NCBI RefSeq assembly: GCF_021155765.1
Contig: NC_060105.1
Span: 3,596,001-3,660,000, forward strand
Source of the DNA: Diprion similis
Taxonomy: Eukaryota > Arthropoda > Insecta > Hymenoptera > Diprionidae
Direction of reading: 5' to 3'
Length of the DNA: 64,000 nt
In this document: piece by piece, positions 25,184 through 35,102 of the stretch
Layout: each line of letters begins with the position of its first letter
How positions within the stretch are numbered: the stretch's first letter is position 1
Notes under the pieces: generated by a model
Database searches by the model: none
What the model was told of the DNA's origin: nothing
What the model saw: only the letters and a program-made list of their open reading frames with translations
Made by a program: the position numbers and the translations under genes

Positions 25184-25935
25184 TAAAACAAATCATATCT
25201 ATCTTGAATTGAATAATAACGATTTAAACAGAGAAGTTCAGCATATATTTTTACATGAGAAAATTTTATAATTTTCACAATTATCCGAAGCGTGTAAACA
25301 CGTACCTTGCCGATTTCATTGGAATAATAAGAGTGTAATTTCCACTGACTTCTGGTGCTAATTTGAATGTCAATGACATCGCATTGCAGGATTGTTGCAA
25401 CCTGTTTAAATTCCAGACTAAAGATAATATTTATTTTATAAATAACTTTTTGTGGATTATGTATGAAACTGTCAGATCTTCATGGATTTTTTTTTAGTTT
25501 TTTAACCTGTAGAAACACTTTACATTCCAGGCTTCAAAGTAACATTCCGAGATTTTTCAGTTTTTACCCAATCTGCAGCAATCCTGCGTTTATTATTATA
25601 GCCATAATTTTCTTGCCACGAATTGATCTCATATAATGTAATATCGCCAACTACTGGCAGAGTCCCAAAGAAGTTTGATCAATAAACAAAACCATACATA
25701 GACTGCAATAAAATATTCTAATTTTTCTCACTTAAACACTATAAATATAAGTCCGTCTAAAACGTCTATGATAATCCGAAACTACCCGCAGTTGTGGGTA
25801 AATTAAAGAATTGTCGGATAAGGTCGAATCGTTTATTCGATCGGCGGTTGTTCAGACATCGCCGATATTTGAAATATAAAGAAACTAGTAAATTGAAGTA
25901 GTCTAATATCGTGGAGGAACTAAAGCTACAGCTTA

Positions 25936-26439
25936 TTAAGAATAGTTTCTCGCCTCTCCGAGCGTCGGGGGAGGGCCAAGCTGGGAGGGATCCTCTGGAA
26001 CAAGGGTAGGGGGCTTGAATTGCTCGGCTGAAAGCCTGGTGAATAAAATACCGACGCCTTCTATTAGCGCGAGCAAAACACCGCCTATGATCGCACTCCC
26101 TGCCATCGCCGGAACACCGTTTCTCGCAGCCAATATTCCACCCGTCGCTGCCCCACTGATAATCGAATTCCACGGATCTTCTTTATGCCTGAAGTGTACC
26201 AAAGTACAGTCGATCGTTGAGAACATACCGCCCCACACAGCAAAGTTTCCGGCAATGATAGGCGATCTCTGTTTTATCGCCATCAAACTGCCGACGAGTC
26301 GTTTGTTCATACCGCTCGGCGCATTTCTGAATCCCTTAATGCTTTGAAAGAGGGCACCTCCGATGGCTCCCATTGTGAACGCACCTCCACAGTCGTCAAC
26401 AATCCGCCATGGACAAGGTTCTCTCGCGTATTCCTCCAT
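25936..26439 (-). CDS. Tim17: Tim17, mitochondrial inner membrane import subunit
   Basis: A single coding exon of 167 residues, the normal length for animal Tim17. It starts [21 protein letters not shown], the family signature, followed by [19 protein letters not shown] and [16 protein letters not shown]. Four hydrophobic segments lie at about residues 17-37, 60-77, 92-108 and 112-133. Cys9 and Cys78 match the pair that forms the regulatory disulfide in yeast Tim17. The C-terminus is Pro-rich. The protein is part of the TIM23 translocase that moves presequence proteins into the matrix. On the coding strand an acceptor-like CTATAG sits about 11 bases before the ATG, so a 5' UTR intron is likely. 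A poly(A) signal (TTTATT on +) lies at 25832. The gene is divergent from the coiled-coil gene at 27831. Confidence 0.96.
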   Translation of the reverse strand: MEEYAREPCPWRIVDDCGGAFTMGAIGGALFQSIKGFRNAPSGMNKRLVGSLMAIKQRSPIIAGNFAVWGGMFSTIDCTLVHFRHKEDPWNSIISGAATGGILAARNGVPAMAGSAIIGGVLLALIEGVGILFTRLSAEQFKPPTLVPEDPSQLGPPPTLGEARNYS

Positions 26440-27830
26440 TCTTAGATCGACTATAGATTTTAAAACAAGAACAAATTATAGCGTCAACGAAACTTGGACT
26501 GTTGAGAGTTTTCTCAGTGATAAATTTGAATGAAACGCAGATTGATGATGCTCAGTACTTTATCGCAAGCAAAATGGTGATGGAAAATTCGAATGGAAAC
26601 ATGAGCCGCTGATTATAAGTCGCGTAACTCAATGTCACCGAATAATTATCGAAGGCTGTAAAATATTCTGAGCCAGCTGGTAATTGAACGAAAATTAATT
26701 CATGCCACTCGAGAATCAACGAACCATTGATAAGAGCAATTTGTATTGGTGAAATAGAGGTTAGGATGACGAAACAATCGCCAATTTGACAACTGACAGC
26801 TTAAACGCGAACGATTCTCGGGGTGATTTATTTGAGTGAAAAATTTATCCGTACCTTATATCACTTATAAAAAGTCTAGCTTAAAACACTTGTTAATATT
26901 TACCGTGGATATAATTTTCTTTCGTCCGATGTTGAGACGGATTATTCCACGGCACACACGAGCGTTGCGCTAAAGGACTACGCTACAACGTGACTCAGTT
27001 TCAAAACTTTGTGAATCAAATTGCAAAATACTTAATTGTTTCAAATGCAGTAACAGTTTCCTCGAAAAAAGTTTTTCAATAAAATCATATTATAAATTTG
27101 TATTTCTACTAGTTTATCTAGCTTTAAAATCTATGTATGTTTCACGAAAAGTATTCGTTTTTACTGTTAGTGCGCAGTCTCGTTGCGATACATAAACGAC
27201 GAAAAGCGTCGGCGCAAGAATTCAAGCCTCAGACTATGACATGCCGATTGAAACTGCATACATATAGAAGGATTGAGAGGTATTTATAAACAATATCGTG
27301 AAATGTAAATATTAATTTCGTATCCACGAAATCTGGTGAGTTTCATTTTGTTCAATGCTTATTTTCGTACAGTCATATCCTAGATTCTTCCAGTATCAGC
27401 GAAACGATCACTGTGATCTATAATGCCTACAGGTACGTGTAACATGGTATAACGCGAACGCGCAGCTGTGAAAGTACCAAAATAACGCGTACGCAGTGAT
27501 TTCCAAAAATACATTGAAGAGCCAGTTGATTCTCATTTCCCGCTGCTCTGGACGTAAGTATCTTACAAAGAATTTATCTCTCTTTCTCTTTCTTAATACA
27601 TCTAACGGAAGCTGATTACGTTATATACGATCATCGGATATATATTGATTAGTAGTCATGTTTCCCGGAAGAAACAATTGCAGTTGCAAAGACCGGAAAT
27701 ACCGGAAGACAGTGAAGAGGTAATTGTGCGGTTCTCATTTCGCCGTTTTGATCATTGCTCCATAAGGTTTTCCTTTCGTTTTATCGATCATTCCCTGACA
27801 CTTGATCGTGATTTATCATCGCAGATAAAC
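26440..27830. other. Divergent promoter region, Tim17 / coiled-coil gene
   Basis: This stretch lies between two start codons pointing apart. A 5' UTR exon of the rightward gene probably ends at 27553 before GTAAGT; its intron then ends with GCAG at 27824, six bases before the ATG. No other gene is visible. Confidence 0.5.
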
Positions 27831-28927
27831 ATGTCGGACAACGTTGACGCCGTTTGTAACGCTGGCGGTGATTCCGGCGCCCAGTCAATCACAGAAACCA
27901 ACACTTCGCCATCCGTCCAAAACACGGGTGACAACGTTGTCGTTCCACCGATTGATGCCTCATCTGAATCAAACGATGAGCAGAAGGTATCATCGCCAGT
28001 TGCCGAGCCTCAGTCACCTAAAAAGGTAATAAAAAAAAAAAAACTAACGAATCGTACAAATAATTTCCAAATTTATCTACGATAGAACCGCACATCGGTA
28101 TTCCGATATCATCATCGAATTATTTCTAGGAGGAAAGCAATAAGAGTTCAGAAAATACGATAAAGCAGAACGGAAAGGAGTCTTCTGAAGTGTCGAAACT
28201 TGAGCTGGAAATTCAGGTAACTTTTATACACGATATTTTTTAAACAGTATACCTAACACCTGCTTCATGGCAAAACTGATCGTCCTTTGGTATAAATAGA
28301 AAAGGATACACGAGCGTGATAATTACAAAAAGAAGTTAAACGAAACGGAGAGAAGGTTGAACGCGCTTCAGGCGTCATACAACGCGGTGACGAGCGGAGA
28401 AGGGGATGAAATAACTCTGCGAAGAGAAAAGGAAGACCTGAAGAATATGCTTACGCAGACTCAGCTGATGCTCGATGACCGCGGTCGTCTCATCACAAAT
28501 CAACAGACCCAGATAAGCGCGCTATCAAAGCAAGTCTCATCCTTGAAAGAGGTGGTTGCGATCACCAAAGACCTTCTCAACATACGAAATATGGAGGTGA
28601 AGCATCTACAGGTGAGCTGATAAGCCTTATTCACATTCTATTTTCTCCGCATCCGCAACGAACTTGAACATTATTTATCTTTGTTACCTCGATCCGCAGG
28701 ATGACGTCGACGCGATGGAGAGCAAGATCACTGCTGAACGTGAAAAGCATAATCTAATGATGAGCAAAATGGACTCTGCTGTACGACTCAATGCTGATCT
28801 GAAGAAGGAATACGAAACGCAGCTGCACCTCTTCCAAGACCTTCGCGGAAAGTATGAGCAGAAGGTGACGCTGCTTTCGGAGGAAAATCGGGCCCTGGAG
28901 GCTGCCAACCAATCGGCCGTCGTCTAA
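27831..28927 (+). CDS. Coiled-coil protein of 273 residues, unrecognised
   Basis: Four coding exons, all in phase 0: 27831-28025, 28130-28216, 28300-28611 and 28700-28927. The splice sites are GT-AG and each junction keeps the frame. Residues 1-90 are acidic, Ser/Thr-rich and probably disordered (MSDNVDAVCNAGGDSG...). From about residue 85 to 268 the chain is almost continuous coiled coil: KLELEIQKRIHERDNYKKKL, then QTQLMLDDRGRLITNQQTQI, then LFQDLRGKYEQKVTLLSEEN. It has no signal peptide or membrane segment, so it is likely a cytosolic scaffold or cytoskeletal factor. I do not recognise the family. A 5' UTR exon probably ends at 27553, and AATAAA lies at 29121. Confidence 0.85.
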
Positions 28928-29120
28928 CGATCGTTGTCGGAAGCCGTTTACTCGTCTTGCTGCTATTACGCCGTAATAGAACGCGACATTTACATACTAT
29001 ATATAATTATATACGGTCGACAAGTCTGTCTTCTACCGATCATTTCTTATATGTTGTATAACATTTGTGTAAGAAATTTGATACCATTTTTTTCACTAGC
29101 GATCACTGATCGTTGTATGC

Positions 29121-29126
29121 AATAAA
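29121..29126 (+). terminator. Poly(A) signal of the coiled-coil gene
   Basis: AATAAA about 190 bases after the stop codon and before the next gene, at the usual distance for a 3' end. Confidence 0.5.
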
Positions 29127-29333
29127 AAAATTCTTGAAAACCAGTAAAAAAAAATTATTTTTTAGCAGCGTCGAATGGCGAGGATATAATTCCTCGTTTT
29201 CATATCATGCTAAAGTACTCGGACAATTTTCTAATCAAGAGACCGGATAACTGGCTCATGCAGCAGGTAGTATGAGCTTTAATCGCTACGACGTGCGTTA
29301 CAACTTGATATTGAGTCGAATTAAAATCCTCGG

Positions 29334-29367
29334 TTTAAGCTTCTCTCGGGATTCATGAGACTTCAGT
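29334..29367 (+). promoter_or_regulatory. Core promoter of LRR gene 1
   Basis: TTTAAG at 29334 and the initiator TCAGT at 29363 stand 31 bases apart (first T to the A of TCAGT), nearly the same spacing as in LRR gene 3. The implied 5' UTR is 35 bases. Confidence 0.5.
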
Positions 29368-29399
29368 ACCGACGCAACTGTCTCGCGATTAGAATCAGG

Positions 29400-30242
29400 A
29401 TGAAGCTTCGGAGTACCGTCAACGCGGTTTTTATTCTCGGGGTGGCAGCCGAGCTCGTCGAAATGGCGAGTGGCGTTTGCATAGTAAGAAACACCCCCGA
29501 GACGAAGGTGTACAGATACCAGTGTTTCAGGACGAATAATTACCTGGCCGATCTGGCGGCAGCACCGATCGACATACCGAAAATATCGTTCACTAACGCG
29601 TGGATACAATATCTACGGAACAGATCGTTCGCTCGTTTCGGTCCCGGTTTGAAAAGCATTCAGATCAACTATTCCGAGCTGGGAGAAATCGAGGACAGTC
29701 CATTCGAGGGCCTCGTTGAGTTACGATCGCTGTTAATTACCGGATGCAACTTACAAATTGTGAAGGGAACGTGGTTCGAGGGGCTCTCCAAGCTGGACAC
29801 GATCATCCTGGACCACAACGAGATAAAAAGCGTCGAAAGCAGCTTCTTCAAGATCGTCCCGCCGCTCAAATCTCTCGATCTTACTTTCAACCAGATAAGC
29901 TGCATCCCCGTAGTTTCAACTTCCCGTTTTCATACGCAGTCTTTTCACCTCGAAGGAAACCACTTAGTCTGGGCTTGTCAGGCTCAACTCCTCGACTGGT
30001 TTAAGGAGAAAAATATCAAGCACGACTTCGCAAATGTAGGACCCTTCCCGCCAATGGAACCCTTGATCAATATGTGCGTGGAGAGACATCCGAGTTACAA
30101 ACTGGACGAAACAGGCCTGGAGAAATGCATCCGGAAAAATCTCATGGACTTTTTCCCGCCTGGAGATAATTACACGGTCGAACAAGCTTGCAAATTTTTG
30201 ACGGATAAACCGTCTCCGTTTTTAAATTGTTTCGTTATTTGA
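29400..30242 (+). CDS. Secreted leucine-rich-repeat protein, copy 1
   Basis: An intronless gene for 280 residues. The start MKLRSTVNAVF is chosen because both paralogues start MKL at the same place; an in-frame ATG at 29355 lies before the predicted initiator. A hydrophobic signal peptide of about 25 residues ends near ASGVC. An N-terminal Cys pair (CIVRN...YQCF) is followed by about four LRRs (such as LRSLLITGCNLQIVKGTWF and LDTIILDHNEIKSVESSFF) and a Cys-rich C-terminal cap with WACQAQLLDWF. The end, YTVEQACKFLTDKPSPFLNC, is shared by all three copies. N-glycosylation sites include NRS, NYS and NYT. There is no membrane anchor, so secretion is expected. Ligand and tissue are unknown. Confidence 0.9.
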   Translation: MKLRSTVNAVFILGVAAELVEMASGVCIVRNTPETKVYRYQCFRTNNYLADLAAAPIDIPKISFTNAWIQYLRNRSFARFGPGLKSIQINYSELGEIEDSPFEGLVELRSLLITGCNLQIVKGTWFEGLSKLDTIILDHNEIKSVESSFFKIVPPLKSLDLTFNQISCIPVVSTSRFHTQSFHLEGNHLVWACQAQLLDWFKEKNIKHDFANVGPFPPMEPLINMCVERHPSYKLDETGLEKCIRKNLMDFFPPGDNYTVEQACKFLTDKPSPFLNCFVI

Positions 30243-31214
30243 TAATTTATACTCACGTTAGAATTAGGCAGTTGTCATACCTTTGCAATAATTATGTCAG
30301 TGCTGTATATTAAATAACTCCTCTTCAAACTCAGCTTTATATGTATAAAAATTTGAAAAATATATATAACAAAATTAACTAGATTTTAAAGCAATATTCC
30401 ATTCCTTCATTTAATTCCCAATTTACCGTTACAACCACGCTATTCACTGATATATACTCATTCGGCTTAGAAAGTCCTTTGGTTCAACTCACTTACGTGT
30501 GAATAATATATATTGCAAGATTCTTTTTGCAGTTACAGGGAATTTCAGCGTGCCTCTATTTCTAAATTATTTTTCAGCCCCAGAATTCAGCAGAACATTT
30601 GTATTCAGGGTAGATTGTGTCCTCACAATCAGTCAACAACTTCACTTTGCTATAATCGAAGTTGCACTGATACTATTGCTTCAGTTTATATTGATTATTA
30701 TTCACCAGCGTACTGGACAATCTCGAAATACATATTTTCAAAGTAAAACAAATTTGGAACACGACACGCCTTTAAGATAATCCATTTACTTGGACATACG
30801 TGTCCTTCGAATAATAAATTGGGTACATAAAGAACAAGTATCAATTTCAGACGAGGCAATTTAAACCCTTCTCCACATGAAAGAATGGAGCTCGAAGAAT
30901 ATTACAAGATGAATCATGTGAACCAATTTCTAGCAAAAAAGCGGAAGAATATAAACATGTTAATTGCAAGCTCCTATTGACTTGAAAACCACACCATCAC
31001 TAATTTCTTAATTCGAGTTCATTGGCCGTATCCTGTAATAAATGTTGAAAATATATTTAACTATTTGAAAAGGCGTTTCCTGATCGCCATAGTACTTGAG
31101 CATAGAGAAACTCCAGCTTCTTCATTATATGCAGCAGTCTAAATTACATACGCACGTGTAGCAATTATACGCTAGATGTATAGGTAATTGGACAGACGGA
31201 ACAACACAACTTGG
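30243..31214. other. Spacer between LRR copies 1 and 2
   Basis: AT-rich with no recognisable gene. The open frames at 30499-30780 have no signature and no promoter like those of the LRR genes. Confidence 0.5.
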
Positions 31215-31250
31215 TATAAGATTCCCCTCACATTTCGCGAGAGTTTAGTA
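31215..31250 (+). promoter_or_regulatory. Core promoter of LRR gene 2
   Basis: TATAAG at 31215 is followed by TTTAGT, with its A at 31249, in the initiator position. The ATG follows 27 bases later. The arrangement parallels genes 1 and 3. Confidence 0.5.
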
Positions 31251-31275
31251 GACGTCTAGCTCACTTAGAATCAGT

Positions 31276-32112
31276 ATGAAGCTCCAAAGTGTCGTCGTGT
31301 TTGTTGCTCTCTGCATTTTGGGCCTGACCGAAATGGCCAGCGCAGTTTGTTTGCTGAGGAACGTAACGCGGCCCGTTCAATACTGGTACCAGTGCTTCAA
31401 ATCGGACCAGAATTACTTATCAGACTTAAGAAAATCACCGATCGACATACCAGTGGTGACGTTTACGAACTCGAGGATACCAATCGTACGTGATGGATCC
31501 TTCACTCGTTTTGGCAGAACTTTGGAAACCCTCGGATTTCTGTTCAGCGGTGTTGAAGAGATCGAGGATCGTGCCTTTTGGGGTCTTCGTCAGTTGAACG
31601 TGCTCGCTCTCCCTGGAAATAAATTGAAAATTATGAAAAGTGCATGGTTCGAGGGACTTCCAAATTTGCGGAGAGTTTCGTTGGAAAATAATCAGATAAA
31701 ATACATCGAAGAAAACGTCTTTGCGGTTCTTCCACCCCTGGAATGGCTCGACGTTTCCAGTAATCAACTCAGCTGCATCCCAACCGTTAAAGCTGCCAAT
31801 TTTCAAACACGTGACTTCCAGTTTCGGAACAACCGGCTCACCTGGACTTGCCAGGTCTTGGTGATAGATTGGCTCAAGGAAGCAGGAATCAGGACGGACT
31901 ACCTTGACTTTGGCAACCTGGATCCACCGTATGACCTTGCGAAAATCTGCGTGTCTAAGCTGCCGACTCCTAAGCTAGACGAAGCATTTCTCAACAAATG
32001 CGTCGAGGAGACTACCCGCAAATATTTACCCCCCATGGTGGATTACACCGTTAAAGATATGTGCGAATACCTCAAAGACAGGCCCTCTCCGTTCTTGGAT
32101 TGTTCCGTATAA
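31276..32112 (+). CDS. Secreted leucine-rich-repeat protein, copy 2
   Basis: An intronless gene for 278 residues, starting MKLQSVVVFVALCILGLTE, a clear signal peptide ending near ASAVC. Eight Cys match those of its neighbours: CLLRN, YQCF, SCIP, WTCQ, ICVS, KCVE, MCEY and DCSV. The LRRs read LETLGFLFSGVEEIEDRAF, LNVLALPGNKLKIMKSAWF, LRRVSLENNQIKYIEENVF and LEWLDVSSNQLSCIP. The cap carries TWTCQVLVIDWLKEAGI and the end is YTVKDMCEYLKDRPSPFLDC. It has one fewer Cys than copies 1 and 3, so their odd Cys is probably unpaired or acquired. It lies in tandem with the others on one strand, consistent with unequal crossing-over. Confidence 0.92.
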   Translation: MKLQSVVVFVALCILGLTEMASAVCLLRNVTRPVQYWYQCFKSDQNYLSDLRKSPIDIPVVTFTNSRIPIVRDGSFTRFGRTLETLGFLFSGVEEIEDRAFWGLRQLNVLALPGNKLKIMKSAWFEGLPNLRRVSLENNQIKYIEENVFAVLPPLEWLDVSSNQLSCIPTVKAANFQTRDFQFRNNRLTWTCQVLVIDWLKEAGIRTDYLDFGNLDPPYDLAKICVSKLPTPKLDEAFLNKCVEETTRKYLPPMVDYTVKDMCEYLKDRPSPFLDCSV

Positions 32113-32657
32113 AGAATATTGCGAAAACTGTCACGTACTTGTAATATTCATGTAACGAGCAATAACGAACTCGTATCATGTTGCAAATTGAGCAGTCTTA
32201 ATTATCAAATTACCGTCTATATTGCTTTTTTCCTGCAGAAGTAGGCAGTACTTGAGCTGTCTCACAATCAAAATTCATACTGCAATAAGTCACTTCCTGA
32301 AAATAGTGGAATTACCAAAATGTAGTGTAACGAATCGAACGCAAATGTTTTGTTATCACAAAATATATCTGCAATCCTTTCCGCATGTCCCTACGTTGAG
32401 TATCCAAAAAGTTCTTTTGCACCAGCGTAACAAATCCCCCCCCTTGCCCCCCCAAAATAGACCAATTACCAATTACACTTGCCTCTCTAAACAGGCCAAC
32501 TAAGTAGTTCGCAGAAGGTTGTTCGAGTAAATTGATACTCAGGAGATGATGTACGAGGATAATCTTCAAACGTGCCTCTTTCAGTCTTTCATATTATAGC
32601 TTCTCCTCCTTCATTGGTTGAATTACGCGCAGGAGAAGGAGAGCGGGACATTCGCAG

Positions 32658-32693
32658 TATAAGATTTCGCTGAGCATTCGAGATAATTCAGTC
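32658..32693 (+). promoter_or_regulatory. Core promoter of LRR gene 3
   Basis: TATAAG at 32658 and the arthropod initiator TTCAGTC, with its A at 32690, are 32 bases apart, the canonical TATA-to-start distance. The 5' UTR would be 25 bases. This is the clearest promoter in the window. Confidence 0.65.
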
Positions 32694-32714
32694 TGCGGTC
32701 ATTCAAGGATCAGT

Positions 32715-33542
32715 ATGAAGCTACACTGCTTGTTAGCATTAGTCTTTGGCACGGTGGGGTTTGCCAATTTGTCGAGGAGTTCGTGTTTGCTCCGAAATGC
32801 GAAACCGAATGTGTACTGGTACCAGTGCTTCAGGACGGATAATTATTTGGCCGATGTGGAAAGGGCACCAATCGATGTGCACAGAGTGACGTTTGCCAAT
32901 TCGAACATAAAAGTTCTGCTGAACGGATCTTTCAGCCGTTTCAGTAAGAATTTGGAACGGTTGGGATTTTTCTACTGTGGTACCGAAGAAATTGAAAACC
33001 ACGCTTTTCACGGACTGACAGAGCTGGAATATCTTGCCGTCACCGGAGGCAAATTGCAGGTGATAAAGGGCGCGTGGTTTGAGGGGCTTTCGAAATTGCG
33101 GATTGTTTCGTTCCAAAACAATCAAATCAAGCATATAGAAGACAGTTTTTTCTCCACGGCCCCATTTCAAATGGTAGACATTACCTCGAACCATATAACG
33201 TGCCTTTCAACTACTGCGTTGGCCAATTTCAAAACGCTGGAGTTCTACTTCCATCACAATCGTCTCTCGTGGATGTGCCAAGACATGATAATAGACTGGT
33301 TGAAGGACAAGAACATTGAGACAGCGGAACACTTCCCCGAGTATAAGGAGGCACCCTACGAGCTTGTTAAAATGTGTTCAAACAAATTGCCCAAGGCTAA
33401 TCTTGACGAAGAAACTTTTATCAAATGCATTGAAAACATGACCAGCGAATTGTTACCCGACAGACAGAATTACACCGTTAAACAGTTCTGCGAATTTCTG
33501 GAGAACAAAACGTCCCCTTTCTTAAATTGTAAGGAAGATTGA
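32715..33542 (+). CDS. Secreted leucine-rich-repeat protein, copy 3
   Basis: An intronless gene for 275 residues, starting MKLHCLLALVFGTVGFANL with a signal peptide ending near RSSC. It shares the N-terminal CLLRN and WYQCFRTDNYLADVERAPID with copies 1 and 2. The LRRs read LERLGFFYCGTEEIENHAF, LEYLAVTGGKLQVIKGAWF and LRIVSFQNNQIKHIEDSFF. The cap carries SWMCQDMIIDWLKDKNI and the end is YTVKQFCEFLENKTSPFLNC. Glycosylation sites include NGS, NMT, NYT and NKT. It appears closest to copy 1 in the N-terminal part and to copy 2 in the cap. AATAAA starts two bases after the stop codon. The family looks like small extracellular LRR proteins; any role in immunity or glandular secretion is a guess. Confidence 0.92.
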   Translation: MKLHCLLALVFGTVGFANLSRSSCLLRNAKPNVYWYQCFRTDNYLADVERAPIDVHRVTFANSNIKVLLNGSFSRFSKNLERLGFFYCGTEEIENHAFHGLTELEYLAVTGGKLQVIKGAWFEGLSKLRIVSFQNNQIKHIEDSFFSTAPFQMVDITSNHITCLSTTALANFKTLEFYFHHNRLSWMCQDMIIDWLKDKNIETAEHFPEYKEAPYELVKMCSNKLPKANLDEETFIKCIENMTSELLPDRQNYTVKQFCEFLENKTSPFLNCKED

Positions 33543-34345
33543 AAATAAATAAAATAGCTCGTATAATCTGTCATAACTTGACGCTTGATATGGCTGTATT
33601 GTATTTCGTTAGAAATTAGGCCACACAAATTGCCTCTGTCCTTAATATTTCTCTCCATTCTTCATACCTCGCGATCACACCAAAGATATTATTTTGATTG
33701 ACCACTGATTGTTACCAGATCTGCAATTATGTAATGCAGCATTAATAAAACGTCGATTTAATTCTCCCAAAATTTGCTATAAACAAATATTATACTTTCA
33801 CTGTATTGACGTGCTTATATTATGCAATTACTCAAAAAATCCAATTTTCTTTTTTTTTTGGGTTTTTTTTTTGCGATAGTTGAGTCTTACATTATAAGTG
33901 AAACTGAAAATATATGGTAATTGAGCTGAATTCGCCTTGGTGTATTAACCCTTGTTGTCAGTCTCCTATAATTACACTGTATTGTAATTTAAGGATCGTT
34001 TTTACAGAATTTATGCATAGCTGCAATGAGTCATGCCAATCTACACGTGAGTAAGCAGACAAGTGCAAATAGTCCATCTTCTATACGTATAAGCGCAAAT
34101 CAGCATGAAATAGATTAGGCTGATTATAAATTACTGATGGCATACTAGACTTTGACTCTGCAGTCACTGACCGATTTATCGGAGCTTACAGATCAATAAA
34201 GCTAATCAAAGGTTACAACATTATATAATTCAATTTATGTCATCGTAAATAATTGCGCAAAAGCTGACCGTCAATCTAATTCTCACGGTATTTTATTTCG
34301 TGGACAGGATTATACTCCGTTCGCATAATTGGCAAGGATTTATAG

Positions 34346-34712
34346 TTTTCGCGTAATTTAACCAAGCTGGAAATCGTTAGCTCGAAGGTAACAGAAACCG
34401 AGGACGACGCTTCGGGGCCTTCCGAACCTGACGATAATCTAGCTGAAGTGTAAACGAATCCGACAAATCGAGAGAAGCTTTTTCTTAGCGGTATCTTCGC
34501 TGAAACGACTCGATATCAGCCACAATAAATTGACTTGCGTTTCGAGATCGGACCTCGCAATTTTTGAAAGTCTTGAAAATTTCGCAATATACCAGAAAAC
34601 TGATTGCACGAAAACCATCTTAGATACAACTCGTAACTCGTTATTAAGAATATTTATCGGCGCAATTGTTTTGACTTTATGTTTCTTAATTTATACTCGC
34701 GAGAGAAGCTAA
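34346..34712 (+). pseudogene. Decayed fourth LRR copy with membrane tail
   Basis: The first frame (34346-34450) reads FSRNLTKLEIVSSKVTETED and matches FSKNLERLGFFYCGTEEIEN of copy 3, then stops with TAA at 34451. The match resumes in another frame from about 34452, as KRIRQIERSFFLAVSSLKRL then DISHNKLTCVS, parallel to QIKHIEDSFF in copy 3. About one LRR is missing between the two parts, and no signal peptide is visible upstream, where a TAG stands at 34343. The Cys-rich cap is absent; instead a hydrophobic segment (IFIGAIVLTLCFLIY) ends in TRERS and a stop. I call it a pseudogene. An intron joining the parts, or a separate LRR membrane gene, is possible. Confidence 0.6.
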
Positions 34713-35102
34713 GAATTTCAGCGCACGTCTACATTAGGGGAGACAATTATTATTGGAATTCTTCTGAAGAAGGATAACGAGGCCATTTTACGTAAGGAAA
34801 GAAATCACGGCGCGATGGATAGCAAAAGACGCAACTTTGTAATTTCAATATTATAATTACATTTAGATTTTAGATTTGTGCAATTTTTTTAAAAATTTCG
34901 GAAATTCACGTTATCCTATAGAGTCTAGCTCTACCTGATCTTCAAGTTCCTTATCTTTCATGCCAGCGTACGTATCTCAATGTATTCTAGTTGCCAAGAT
35001 GAATGACTTTCTTATTGATACACGATACGAATGGATTCAATCCACCTCTTATTATTAACAGTCAATCAGTCGAAAGTATCTTCGTAACTATTTATCAACC
35101 TT

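Noticed and set aside
29355-29399. In-frame upstream ATG for LRR copy 1
   Set aside because: It lies before the predicted initiator, and both paralogues start at the MKL Met.
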